From a virus, in the IMG/VR virus record IMGVR_UViG_3300027963_000235, positions 1 through 30,096 of that record: 30,096 nt of DNA; one strand, given 5' to 3'. The notes below the pieces were generated by a model. It did not search any database and was not told where the DNA came from. It saw nothing but the letters and a program-made list of their open reading frames with translations. Below, in pieces: positions 14,770-21,874 of this stretch. The translations under genes were made by a program, and so were the position numbers. Each line of letters opens with the position of its first letter. Positions within the stretch are counted from its first letter, which is position 1.

Positions 14770-15804
14770 ATGGCCAAGGGTTTAGACGTCGGGACTTCTT
14801 TTATTGTCTTAGCTTCAGATAGCCTCGAACCTATCAGCTACACCAGCGACGATAAGGCTGAATTCATCAGCTACAAGGATTTCCGGGACGCGTTCTACGT
14901 CATTAAGCCCACGACCCCCGTGGCCACGAAGATGATTGAGAAGGGCCTGCAGGGCAAGGTGTTTGTGAAAGACACAGACAACGCTTTTATTCTGCTGGGC
15001 CAAGACGCTATCGACAAAGCCATTGAGCGCAACGAGTCGGCGAAGCGCCCGATGTACCGCGGCGTTGTTTCTCCTAAAGAGAAGGAAGCCAAGCGCGTAC
15101 TGGCGTTTATTCTCAAAGAAGTCGCCGGCAAGGCCACAGAGCAGGACGAAAAGCTTGTATTCTGCGTCCCAGCCCAGCCTGTTGACCAAGAAGACGAAGA
15201 CTTTGACGTCGGCTATCACGAAGACGTTGTCAAAGCAGTCTTGGCTGAACAGGGCTATCAGGCGCGGGCTATCAACGAGGCTGAAGCACTGTGCTACTCG
15301 GAGCTGGCCAACGACGATTACACGGGCATCGGGCTCTCGTGGGGCGCTGGTATGGTGAACGTGTGCGTGATGCTCAATGGCGAGCCCACGGTGCTGTTCT
15401 CGACCACAAAGTCCGGCGACTGGATCGACCGTATGGCAGCTGTTGCTACGGGCGAAGAAGACTCGGTGGTGCAAGCCGAGAAAGAGCAGGGTGACTTCAC
15501 AATCGGCGAGGCTAATGAGAACCCGGTGTTATCCGCTGTCAGTGCCTACTATGAGCGCCTGATTGACTACACAACCAAGCAGCTGGCCGCAGCGCTCTTG
15601 GGGCACAAAGCACTGCCCAAGTTCAAAGAGCCGCTGCTGATTGCGTTTGCTGGCGGCACGACTGCAGCCAAGGGATTCTTGCCCATGTTTGAAAAGAAAC
15701 TGGCAGAGAACAATTTTCCGCTGCCCATCAAAGAAGTTCGCCATGCGCATGACCCACTGCACGCTGTAGCGCGTGGCTGTCTGATTGCCGCGAAGATTCT
15801 CTGA
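14770..15804 (+). CDS. Actin/Hsp70-fold ATPase (ParM/MreB-like)
   Basis: This 344-residue protein has the actin-like ATPase signature in order: phosphate-1 loop GLDVGTSFIV (residues 4-13), connect-1 INEAEALCYSEL, phosphate-2 IGLSWGAGMVNVCVM, and adenosine loop AFAGGTTAAKGF. The length matches bare actin-like proteins, with no Hsp70 substrate domain. It may polymerise like ParM or the phage actin homologues, or act as a monomeric FtsA/MreB-like switch. The phosphate-2 Asp-Gly is Trp-Gly here, so ATPase kinetics may differ. It is preceded by a membrane-anchored protein only 2 bp upstream, hinting at a membrane-tethered filament that positions phage DNA or compartments. Confidence 0.83.
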   Translation: MAKGLDVGTSFIVLASDSLEPISYTSDDKAEFISYKDFRDAFYVIKPTTPVATKMIEKGLQGKVFVKDTDNAFILLGQDAIDKAIERNESAKRPMYRGVVSPKEKEAKRVLAFILKEVAGKATEQDEKLVFCVPAQPVDQEDEDFDVGYHEDVVKAVLAEQGYQARAINEAEALCYSELANDDYTGIGLSWGAGMVNVCVMLNGEPTVLFSTTKSGDWIDRMAAVATGEEDSVVQAEKEQGDFTIGEANENPVLSAVSAYYERLIDYTTKQLAAALLGHKALPKFKEPLLIAFAGGTTAAKGFLPMFEKKLAENNFPLPIKEVRHAHDPLHAVARGCLIAAKIL

Positions 15805-15823
15805 GATTTCTTCTGGCTTTTCG

Positions 15824-15852
15824 TGGACGCCTTTTCGGCTCTGCGGTAGGAT
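15824..15852 (+). promoter_or_regulatory. Putative sigma70-like promoter (D)
   Basis: TGGACG (15824-15829) and TAGGAT (15847-15852) are 17 nt apart in the 106-bp gap after the actin-like gene. The spacer begins CCTTTTC, close to the TCTTTTC of promoter B. Just downstream, CGCGCC (15861-15866) and GGCGCG (15880-15885) can form a 6-bp hairpin near the transcript 5' end. Confidence 0.5.
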
Positions 15853-15910
15853 TGGCCCTTCGCGCCGCCGTGCTTTGTTGGCGCGTAATTAACAAACCAA
15901 GGACGGTTGT

Positions 15911-16369
15911 ATGGGTAACAGCCAGCGCTTCGAGGGCATTATTATTTCGCATCTGGGCAACATCTCGGGGCGCAAACCAGACAAGGAAAACCGGTTCAAA
16001 TATCTAAAAGCAGCGCTGGACGCTGGCTGGCACGTGTGCGCTGACGTGATTTTTTATCAGGGCGGCTTCTTGCTCCCTTTTGACGGCGGTTTTAACTCAG
16101 CGCCGCCCAGTTTCTTCTCCAGTCAGCGTGTCTGGTCGCGATGTTACAACGCTGACACGCTGGATGCCTTGTGTAACATCGGCGCGCATGCGTTTATGGA
16201 TACAGAGCACATGCCCAGCCTGACTAGCGCGCAGTTTATCTGGACGCCGGCAAATCGGGAGCTTTCTCCCCGATCTATTGCGTATCTTCCAGAATTGGCG
16301 GAAGCAGCGTGGCTGGATGTCTATGAGCCAGCAGGAATCTGCAGCAACGAACCGGCAAGCTACGTCTGA
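15911..16369 (+). CDS. Degenerate PI-PLC/GDPD-like TIM-barrel protein
   Basis: This 152-residue protein matches in outline the phage and bacterial family reading ISHrGN..G..P..EN, then ...GH D..., then WtH..., then lTS..iWt..., then sI..lPE. Here the first motif is IISHLGNISGRKPDKEN and the late ones are LTSAQFIWTP and SPRSIAYLPEL. The expected catalytic positions are changed: LPFD replaces GHD, SRCY replaces CHAK, and MDTEH replaces HxxD. It may be catalytically dead or structural. The start has AAGGACGG upstream, and the gene follows promoter D. A terminator overlaps its last codons, so it forms a short unit. Confidence 0.6.
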   Translation: MGNSQRFEGIIISHLGNISGRKPDKENRFKYLKAALDAGWHVCADVIFYQGGFLLPFDGGFNSAPPSFFSSQRVWSRCYNADTLDALCNIGAHAFMDTEHMPSLTSAQFIWTPANRELSPRSIAYLPELAEAAWLDVYEPAGICSNEPASYV

Positions 16370-16383
16370 CCGTTCGTTTTTTT
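16346..16383 (+). terminator. Rho-independent terminator overlapping a stop codon
   Basis: AACGAACCGG (16346-16355) pairs with CCGTTCGTT (16370-16378), with one bulged base. The loop is about 14 nt, and seven T residues follow (16377-16383). The stem begins inside the last codons of the 15911-16369 gene. This is the clearest intrinsic terminator in the window. Confidence 0.68.
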
Positions 16384-16492
16384 CTGCTCTTTGGCAATCC
16401 AGCGCTGCGTGTGTATCCCCTTATGCTGCGGGATATACAAGCTGTTAAACTTAAGGTGTATCAGAAGTTAGTCGTGGTGGTCGGCTGGTTAG
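16384..16492 (+). other. Stretch without a convincing gene
   Basis: The span 16370-16736 holds no clear gene. This first part contains an imperfect palindrome (TGTATCCCC and GGGATATACA around 16412-16440) and an open frame from GTG 16411 that shows no recognisable protein features. The base pattern is G/T-rich and unlike the flanking genes. A structured RNA is possible but none is recognised. Confidence 0.4.
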
Positions 16493-16747
16493 GTGTTTCT
16501 CTGGCAGCAGGGATGCGGCCGGGGTTACAGGTTTCCGTGGTCAGATATTGTCGGGCTCACGGGCGGAGGAGCGGCGAATACCACACGGGATAATTTATTG
16601 TCCTTGAAAGTCGCCGCGGAACACTGGCTTCGGCCGGTGCTGGGCTTGCGGAAGGGGATCGCAAGGGCTTCTGATACATTTCATTTTCTAGTTTCTGGAA
16701 AAGAGAAAGTCGTTGGCAGCAAAGCAGTTACGCGCTATGGATCATGA
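16493..16747 (+). pseudogene. Possible remnant of an M15-type D,D-peptidase
   Basis: An 84-codon frame from GTG contains RFPWSDIV, then NTTRDNLLSLKVAAEHWLRP, which resembles the F..sE.. and NTp..vl.NL..L...vLePlR segment of peptidase M15_3 proteins. The later part (SGKEKVVGSKAVTRYGS) may be the SGyRs..lN..vGG..sSqH motif, but the conserved His/Asp zinc ligands are missing. The ORF stops where the holin begins (ATGGATCATGA). Codon use (AGG, CGG, GGG) differs from neighbours and no clear ribosome site precedes it. A truncated lysis enzyme is one explanation; chance is another. Confidence 0.35.
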
Positions 16748-17093
16748 TTACTTACATGCGTTCTCGGTGTTTAGCAGCGCCTTTGGGGCGGCGGCCTTTG
16801 CGGGGCTGGCAACCCTTTTGCGGTTTGCCAAGAAACTGTCTAAACTAGCTGTTGTCAGTGCGATGCTCAACGCCGGGTTTCTGGGTTTAGCCATTGCCCT
16901 GATTTGGTATCAAAACTACCGCAAAGCAGAGAACGTGTACGGGCTGATTGGGATCTGTGTGCTGGCCGGCATGGGCGGGTCAACACTGACTGATTTGGCC
17001 ATTTCGTTATTGTCCGGGGCTGGTATTAAAGTCACCATTGTCCACGAACGCGATCACGTAGGAGATCACGAAGATGAGCATGACAACCCGTAA
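16737..17093 (+). CDS. Holin-like membrane protein
   Basis: The 118-residue protein starts at ATG 16737 and has three likely membrane helices: FSAFGAAAFAGLATLL-like, VVSAMLNAGFLGLAIALIWY, and a Gly-rich third (LIGICVLAGMGGSTLTDLAI). The tail is charged and histidine-rich (HERDHVGDHEDEHDNP), a layout common in phage holins. A TTG start at 16713 would add eight residues. Neighbours are a possible lysis-enzyme remnant upstream and a tiny secreted protein overlapping its end, which would suit a lysis module. The holin call rests on topology and context. Confidence 0.62.
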   Translation: MDHDYLHAFSVFSSAFGAAAFAGLATLLRFAKKLSKLAVVSAMLNAGFLGLAIALIWYQNYRKAENVYGLIGICVLAGMGGSTLTDLAISLLSGAGIKVTIVHERDHVGDHEDEHDNP

Positions 17094-17229
17094 ATTTTTG
17101 AGTGTGGCATCGTGGGGCGCGTCGCTGGTGTTCTGCGGCTTACTCTTGTTCTCAGCCTACGCCGCCGCAGCGCATAAAACCCCAGATGTAACCGCGACCA
17201 AAGACGTGACGATTCAAGCACAACCTTAA
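17074..17229 (+). CDS. Tiny secreted or membrane-anchored protein
   Basis: This 51-residue gene overlaps the end of the holin-like gene by 20 bp in another frame. GGAG lies 10 nt upstream of the ATG at 17074. The N-terminus (MSMTTRKFLSVASWGASLVF) leads into CGLLLFSAYAAAA, a signal peptide or single membrane helix, then a short hydrophilic tail, HKTPDVTATKDVTIQAQP. No lipobox is clear. An inner-membrane lysis accessory or spanin-like role is possible but unsupported by motif. Confidence 0.6.
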   Translation: MSMTTRKFLSVASWGASLVFCGLLLFSAYAAAAHKTPDVTATKDVTIQAQP

Positions 17230-17235
17230 CACTAG

Positions 17236-17307
17236 TGCCTGATAGCTCAACGGTAGAGCGAGCGGCTGTTAACCGCTAGGTTCTAGGTTCGAATCCTAGT
17301 CAGGCAG
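17236..17307 (+). tRNA. tRNA-Asn (anticodon GTT)
   Basis: The 72-nt gene folds into a complete cloverleaf. The acceptor stem is TGCCTGA/TCAGGCA, the D stem is GCTC/GAGC, the anticodon stem is AGCGG/CCGCT with loop CTGTTAA (anticodon GTT), the variable loop is AGGTT, and the T arm is CTAGG-TTCGAAT-CCTAG. The discriminator base is G and no CCA is encoded. It lies 6 bp after the tiny secreted protein gene and 17 bp before the next gene, so it is probably cut from an mRNA. Confidence 0.97.
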
Positions 17308-17324
17308 CGCACACGGAGAAAGCA

Positions 17325-17534
17325 ATGGACCGGTTTGAGTTGGAAGACGCCATCATGGCTTGCTGGCACACGGCAGACGATCTTAAGCTCGTGACCAAGC
17401 AAATTCTTGAGGGCGCTGATGATAAAGACAATCTTGCCAACGCGCTTATCGGTATCCAAGAGCTTCACAACCTGCGCTGCCAACGGGTTTTTGATATTTT
17501 TTCCGCGTTAGTCGAGAGCGGCGCGATTAAGTAA
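17325..17534 (+). CDS. Small conserved phage protein
   Basis: This 69-residue helical protein begins MDRFELEDAIMACWHTADDL and contains LANALIGIQELHNLRCQRVF. I recognise the pattern from short phage proteins of the form MxRFDLExxIMxxWxxxDD...LxNxLxGIxxLHxxR, which are widespread in large phages but of unknown role. It is acidic, with no membrane segment. The start is supported by GGAGAAA upstream. Confidence 0.78.
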   Translation: MDRFELEDAIMACWHTADDLKLVTKQILEGADDKDNLANALIGIQELHNLRCQRVFDIFSALVESGAIK

Positions 17535-17553
17535 AACACATTCAGGACCAGCT

Positions 17554-18723
17554 ATGGACAGCTTATCAGCGCTTGATCCGCTGGCGTGGGATCCTGAGTT
17601 TCTGCAAGAACATCCGGCTTACGCAGCTGGACAGGCCCTTGGATGTCTCTATCAGGGCAACAAGCAGGCCGCCACAAGCTACCCGTTGTCTGGCCGCCTG
17701 TATCTTTCGAAGAACGGCTGGCTTTTGCTCTCTGTGCCCAATGCGATGGTTCGGGGTGTCTACGACGCCATGACAGCTCCCGGCGCTGAGCTGCCTACCA
17801 CGGGCGCAATGGGCGTAGGCGATAAATCCGAGCTGCTCAACGCGCATATCACAGTGATGACAGGCGATGAAGTCACCAAGGTCGGCGCTGACAAGATCAA
17901 TGAGCGCGGCCACATGTTTGGCTACACGCTGGGCGCGCTCAAAGAGATTGAGCCTCGGACTGGAAGTAGTCTCAGCAAGATCTGGGCGATTCAAATCTCG
18001 GCGCCATTACTTTCAGCCCTGCGCAAGAGCTATGGCTTGTCTGCGCTGCCCAATGACGACGAGCCGTTCCATATCACCGTCGCTGTGCGTAAGCGCGGTA
18101 TTCTTCTCGATAACGGCGTTGCCAAAGGCTACGAGACGCCCACGGAAGTCAACGACGGCGAGAGTTTCGAGCACCCGATCAGCCGCGGGGAACTCAAAGC
18201 AGCCGCGGAAGATCTACTGCCCGGTGGCACAGCAGACAACATGCCCGATACTAAGTTTTCACCCAAGGCTCTCGACGAAGGAAAAGAAGATGAGCGTGAA
18301 CACACAGACAATGATCAAGTCGCCAAAGAAATTGCCAAGGATCACCTGTCCAAAGACCCCGAATACTACAAAAAAGAAAAGCTAATTGAACAGCTGCCGG
18401 CCAAGATCGCCAGCGTGTACATGCAGCAGCTCAAGAACTTGGCCAGCTTTCGCGAGCCGATTGTGTACGACCAGTCGAAGCCCGTGTACCAGAACGTGGT
18501 CAACCATTTGTTCAAAGCCAAGCAGAACGGCGACCGTATTCTGCGCGGGCAGCAGAACATGCACACGTACCGGACCATGATCGACCCGACTTACCGGCAT
18601 CAGATGGCGCTGCACGCTATTCGCGGCACGCTGCCTCAGATGAATCCGCTGGATAAGACCGTGCAGCTGTACGGTAATGATATCTTTGACACGCTGCGAA
18701 ATTTTGGGGGCAAGAATGGCTGA
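17554..18723 (+). CDS. 2H phosphoesterase-like protein with DUF5661 domain
   Basis: This 389-residue two-domain protein has an N-terminal half carrying the two HxT motifs of the 2H phosphoesterase fold, NAHITVM (His98, Thr100) and PFHITVAV (His173, Thr175), about 75 residues apart as in LigT/CPDase-type enzymes. Members hydrolyse cyclic phosphodiesters; the phage protein Acb1, which defeats CBASS by cutting cyclic oligonucleotides, is a 2H protein. Residues about 222-280 match DUF5661, with GGTADNMPDTKF, EHTDNDQVAKEIAKDHL and DPEYYKK. The last 100 residues are helical and ungrouped. Its stop overlaps the ATG of the next gene. The enzymatic role is plausible; the substrate is open. Confidence 0.75.
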   Translation: MDSLSALDPLAWDPEFLQEHPAYAAGQALGCLYQGNKQAATSYPLSGRLYLSKNGWLLLSVPNAMVRGVYDAMTAPGAELPTTGAMGVGDKSELLNAHITVMTGDEVTKVGADKINERGHMFGYTLGALKEIEPRTGSSLSKIWAIQISAPLLSALRKSYGLSALPNDDEPFHITVAVRKRGILLDNGVAKGYETPTEVNDGESFEHPISRGELKAAAEDLLPGGTADNMPDTKFSPKALDEGKEDEREHTDNDQVAKEIAKDHLSKDPEYYKKEKLIEQLPAKIASVYMQQLKNLASFREPIVYDQSKPVYQNVVNHLFKAKQNGDRILRGQQNMHTYRTMIDPTYRHQMALHAIRGTLPQMNPLDKTVQLYGNDIFDTLRNFGGKNG

Positions 18724-19003
18724 TACCCCCAAAGAATCGTTGTGGAGCCGGCTCAAGAAGCTGCTGGGCAACGACACAAAGCCAGTGGTGCCCGATGTAC
18801 CTGTTGTAGCGCCAAAGGAAACGCATTACTTACGCGCGCTCATGATTCTGCGCCAGATTGACTTCAAGAAGTTACTGCCGGTGTTCCTCACCGTGCCGGC
18901 CGTGCTTTTTTTTGCTATTAGCGGCTTTATCGCGTGGCTGGGTTTGCTCGTAGGGTTTTTTATCCGCATTGTCAAAGCTGTAGTGTGGCCGCGTCATGAC
19001 TAA
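18716..19003 (+). CDS. Small membrane protein
   Basis: The 95-residue protein starts at ATG 18716, overlapping the upstream stop by 8 bp. A Lys-rich, Pro/Val-rich N-terminal part is followed by one or two membrane helices (LLPVFLTVPAVLFFAISGFI and AWLGLLVGFFIRIVKAVV). No family is recognised. It overlaps the following gene in the same way (ATGACTAA), so all three are coupled. Confidence 0.72.
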   Translation: MADTPKESLWSRLKKLLGNDTKPVVPDVPVVAPKETHYLRALMILRQIDFKKLLPVFLTVPAVLFFAISGFIAWLGLLVGFFIRIVKAVVWPRHD

Positions 19004-20126
19004 CGAAGAGAACTACACGCCCTATGTAGAGTGGCGACGCGTTCCCCAAAGAGTGGTGGAACTCATGCCATATGCGCTGGCCGCCAAGCTTGCCCACGAA
19101 AAAGCCGCTGTCGCCGCGGGAATTGCGAGCACTACAGCGGCGACGTGGACGCCAGAACTCAATGCCGTCACGGTATACACGCCCGCGCCGCTGTCCAAGA
19201 TGGCGCTGGACACTTACGAGCGCGAGATGGCTGATGGCGACCGCAATCTGGCCGTCGTGCCCATGGACGTCACGCCAACATGGGACGAAGAAATTGTCAT
19301 CAAGCGCGGCTCATTAATCCCGGGCCTGCCGACAGTCTGGAACACCGGAAATAAACTTCTGGGCGGTCCGACGCCATTATCAAACGGCATTGTGACGAGC
19401 CTGCTTGGCGCTGGTCTTGGTTATGGCGCTGGCACACTTGCCGAGAACTTATTCCCGGAGCGTTACATTGAGCGCGGGAAGTTACGCCGCACATTAGCCG
19501 CGATGGGCGCACTAGGTGGCGTGGGTGTAGCCGGCGTGAATGCCTACGCGAATGCGCGTGCATTACGGACAGGCATGCTCAGCGGCTTAGTGACGCATAA
19601 CAAAACACCCGTCGTTTATCCGTACGAGCAGAAGAAATTAGACGCGCTGCAAGAGAAAGCGTCATTTGACCAGTTTGGCGACGACTTCCTGCGCCAGCAA
19701 ATGAATCAGCAGCTAGGCATGAACGCTATGCAAAGCATGAATCAGCAGCAGTTTATGCAGCAGGGTTCGCAATCGCCGATGTATCAGCCCAGCGTTCCGG
19801 TGGCGCAGTTTAACAACGCTATGTGGAACGACGTACGTAAGGGCATGACCAACGGCTTTGATAGCCACACACCGCCGCAATACGCTGCTGCCATGACAGG
19901 CCTTATGTCTGGAATCAGCGTTAATAACAATTCACCTATTATTCGTCCGATTGACGTTGTAACTGGTATTGCCTCTGCTGGCGTTGGTTTAGCCACCGCG
20001 CACATTGTCGGCAAAACCCTTTCGGCATTGGCAGGATTAACACCCGCCGGCCAGAACAAGTTACAGGATATGGGTTTATGGGGTGGAATGATGCACGCCA
20101 TCGTCCCGCCCATGTTTGGGCGTTAA
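18996..20126 (+). CDS. Large Gly-rich protein, probable virion or membrane-active
   Basis: I do not recognise this 376-residue protein. It has a Gly/Ala-rich hydrophobic region (residues 128-190) with LLGAGLGYGAGTLAENL and AAMGALGGVGVAG, a Gln/Met-rich middle (MNQQLGMNAMQSMNQQQFM), and a second Gly-rich segment near the C-terminus (VTGIASAGVGLATAHIVG). This mix of disordered and glycine-zipper segments resembles the tagged proteins at 6731-10541, but the FG head is absent. A virion or ejected role is inferred. Confidence 0.72.
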   Translation: MTNEENYTPYVEWRRVPQRVVELMPYALAAKLAHEKAAVAAGIASTTAATWTPELNAVTVYTPAPLSKMALDTYEREMADGDRNLAVVPMDVTPTWDEEIVIKRGSLIPGLPTVWNTGNKLLGGPTPLSNGIVTSLLGAGLGYGAGTLAENLFPERYIERGKLRRTLAAMGALGGVGVAGVNAYANARALRTGMLSGLVTHNKTPVVYPYEQKKLDALQEKASFDQFGDDFLRQQMNQQLGMNAMQSMNQQQFMQQGSQSPMYQPSVPVAQFNNAMWNDVRKGMTNGFDSHTPPQYAAAMTGLMSGISVNNNSPIIRPIDVVTGIASAGVGLATAHIVGKTLSALAGLTPAGQNKLQDMGLWGGMMHAIVPPMFGR

Positions 20127-20195
20127 CATCAGTGTTGCGCCGCCTATGCGTGTCTGTCACAATAGGTAGTATTAACTTGCATGGAGGCAAAAAAG

Positions 20196-20567
20196 ATGGC
20201 AGCTGCAAAAAAGAGCATTGATACAATTCGTGAAGAACTGCGCGTGCTGAACGCCGCTGGTGACGAAGCCGCGGCAACCAAAGACAACTGGCTGACGCCT
20301 GAATTCTGGACCATGGCGACCGCTGCCGTGACCAATCTTGTGACCGTGGCCGTGTTAATCGGCTGGGTCGACCATTCAAACGCTGACGCTTTGCTGACGG
20401 CTGTGACGGCACTAATTGGCGCGTCGCAGGCCATCATTGTAAATACAGCGCTGATCTGGAAGTTTATTGCTGGCCGTACACAGGCCAAGGCGCAAATTGC
20501 TGAAGCGCGTTATCGCTACATGGAGGCGATCGTGGCGGAAAAGTTTCGCGCTGAGCGGAGCTTCTAA
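20196..20567 (+). CDS. Small membrane protein, two helices
   Basis: The 123-residue protein has two probable membrane helices (TMATAAVTNLVTVAVLIGWV and LLTAVTALIGASQAIIVNTA) between charged ends; the C-terminal AQIAEARYRYMEAIVAEKF is helical and basic. The layout fits a small holin-like or phage membrane protein. The start is put at ATG 20196 because GGAGG at 20183-20187 lies 8 nt upstream; ATG 20181 sits on that site. Confidence 0.7.
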   Translation: MAAAKKSIDTIREELRVLNAAGDEAAATKDNWLTPEFWTMATAAVTNLVTVAVLIGWVDHSNADALLTAVTALIGASQAIIVNTALIWKFIAGRTQAKAQIAEARYRYMEAIVAEKFRAERSF

Positions 20568-20568
20568 C

Positions 20569-20973
20569 ATGAAACTCGAAGAACTGGAAGCACAGGTCAA
20601 CGCATCTCCGGCGTTACGGCAGCTTCGCGATCGTTGCATGTCGGAGATGTCGCACCGTGTAGACAACTCCACGCAGTTTGGCATCATCTTAATTCTGAGC
20701 ATGATTTCGTTGGCGATTCAAATTGCCGCGTACTGCAAGAACAAGAACAAGGCTGAACTGCTGCAAGACATGCGCGATATTCGTACCCTGCCGCCACGCC
20801 GATTGCTTCGACTTAAGCGCCAAGTAAACAAACTGTGGCGCGAAGAGTATCCCGATAAGCCGATCACGTTGCGCAACCCAAACCCGATGTTGGAAGTGAT
20901 GTACGAGCTGGGCGAGAACGCTGAGGATGAAGCGCTCAACGAACTGTTAACATTAGCCAACGTACCAGACTGA
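20569..20973 (+). CDS. Single-pass membrane protein, unknown
   Basis: The 134-residue protein starts 1 bp after the upstream stop. A helical N-terminal part precedes one membrane helix, FGIILILSMISLAIQIAAYC, followed by a basic cytoplasmic stretch (PPRRLLRLKRQVNKLWREEY). The C-terminus is acidic (ENAEDEALNELL). I have no function to give. The basic part after the helix suggests binding to nucleic acid or the membrane face. Confidence 0.7.
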   Translation: MKLEELEAQVNASPALRQLRDRCMSEMSHRVDNSTQFGIILILSMISLAIQIAAYCKNKNKAELLQDMRDIRTLPPRRLLRLKRQVNKLWREEYPDKPITLRNPNPMLEVMYELGENAEDEALNELLTLANVPD

Positions 20974-21010
20974 ATCGTTTCTTTTACATTCGCATGCAAG
21001 GACGCAGCGC

Positions 21011-21838
21011 ATGGCAAAAAAGGCAAAAAAAGCTGACGCCGCGGCCAATGTGCTGCCCACACAAGAGATTTTGAAGCGGCTCTTTGATTTGGGCTATTTC
21101 GGCGCCAAGTCGTGGGCAGACGTACAGAACCTCAAGGGCGCGCAGCTGATCAAAGCCATCAAGGCTTTTCAGTCGTTTCACGGCCTGCCGACTACTGGTG
21201 TTGTGGGCCCAAAGACGGCCAATAATATCAATAAGCGCCGCTGTGGCTTGCCCGATTTCAATATCACGGCGGCCAACAGCGATCCGTGCAAGTGGCCAAT
21301 GCCGGCGATCTCGTATTTCCATCAAGTAAAATTGCCGGGACTGACAGACGCGCAGGTCAAAGAAGCCTATGACATTGCGTTTTCGCAGTGGGCCAAGGTT
21401 TGTAACATCGAGCCTGTGCGCGTCGACGGCCCAACCCGCGCGAACATTTATGCCAAGTCCGGTGTAGGCAAGGCTAACGGCCTCGATGACCGTGGCGGCA
21501 CACTTGCGTGGAGCGAACTGCCCTGTGGCGTCGCCGAGAACGTGCAGCTGGATCAGATGTTTGACGAGGCCGAGGCGTGGAGCTTCAACATGGCTGTGGC
21601 GGTGATTTGCCACGAGCTGGGCCACGCACTGGGCCTGCCGCATTTGGGCAATGGCAACCTGATGGCGCCCTACTACAACCCGAACGTCACAGCGCCACAG
21701 AAGGGCGACGTGAAAGAGATCGTTAAACTATACGGCAAGCGCACCAAGCCTTATGCCATTACACAAGACGCGTCGCTGCAAGTTGGCGGCACTATTGTTA
21801 TTAACGGTCGGCCGTACGTGCTTGTCCCAAAAACCTGA
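21011..21838 (+). CDS. Matrixin-type (M10) metalloprotease with cysteine switch
   Basis: This 275-residue protein has the full layout of a matrix metalloprotease. Residues 15-75 are a peptidoglycan-binding-like prodomain (LFDLGYFG ... AIKAFQSFHGLP ... GVVGPKTANNI). The cysteine switch is RRCGLPDF (Cys78), close to the classical PRCGVPD. The catalytic domain has GGTLAWSELP and DEAEAW, then HELGHALGLPH (His201, His205, His211, Glu202), the Met-turn NLMAP (Met218) and GDVKEIVKLYG. No signal peptide is seen. Likely zymogen control by the switch cysteine is known for the family. The role may be degradation of host envelope or matrix protein, or of phage proteins. Confidence 0.92.
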   Translation: MAKKAKKADAAANVLPTQEILKRLFDLGYFGAKSWADVQNLKGAQLIKAIKAFQSFHGLPTTGVVGPKTANNINKRRCGLPDFNITAANSDPCKWPMPAISYFHQVKLPGLTDAQVKEAYDIAFSQWAKVCNIEPVRVDGPTRANIYAKSGVGKANGLDDRGGTLAWSELPCGVAENVQLDQMFDEAEAWSFNMAVAVICHELGHALGLPHLGNGNLMAPYYNPNVTAPQKGDVKEIVKLYGKRTKPYAITQDASLQVGGTIVINGRPYVLVPKT

Positions 21839-21874
21839 TAGATTAGATACCACTGTTTAACATTGGAGTGACTT

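Noticed and set aside
14815-15474. 219-codon minus-strand frame
   Set aside because: It lies opposite the actin-like ATPase, which has clear motifs; the frame is a shadow.
16411-16593. 60-codon frame from GTG in the gene-poor stretch
   Set aside because: No ribosome site, no recognisable features and a composition unlike neighbours.
20135-20172. Possible promoter before the two-helix membrane protein
   Set aside because: TTGCGC and CACAAT at 17 nt, or TAGTAT with no -35, match the consensus too weakly to list.
20984-21643. 219-codon minus-strand frame
   Set aside because: It lies opposite the matrixin and has no protein features of its own.
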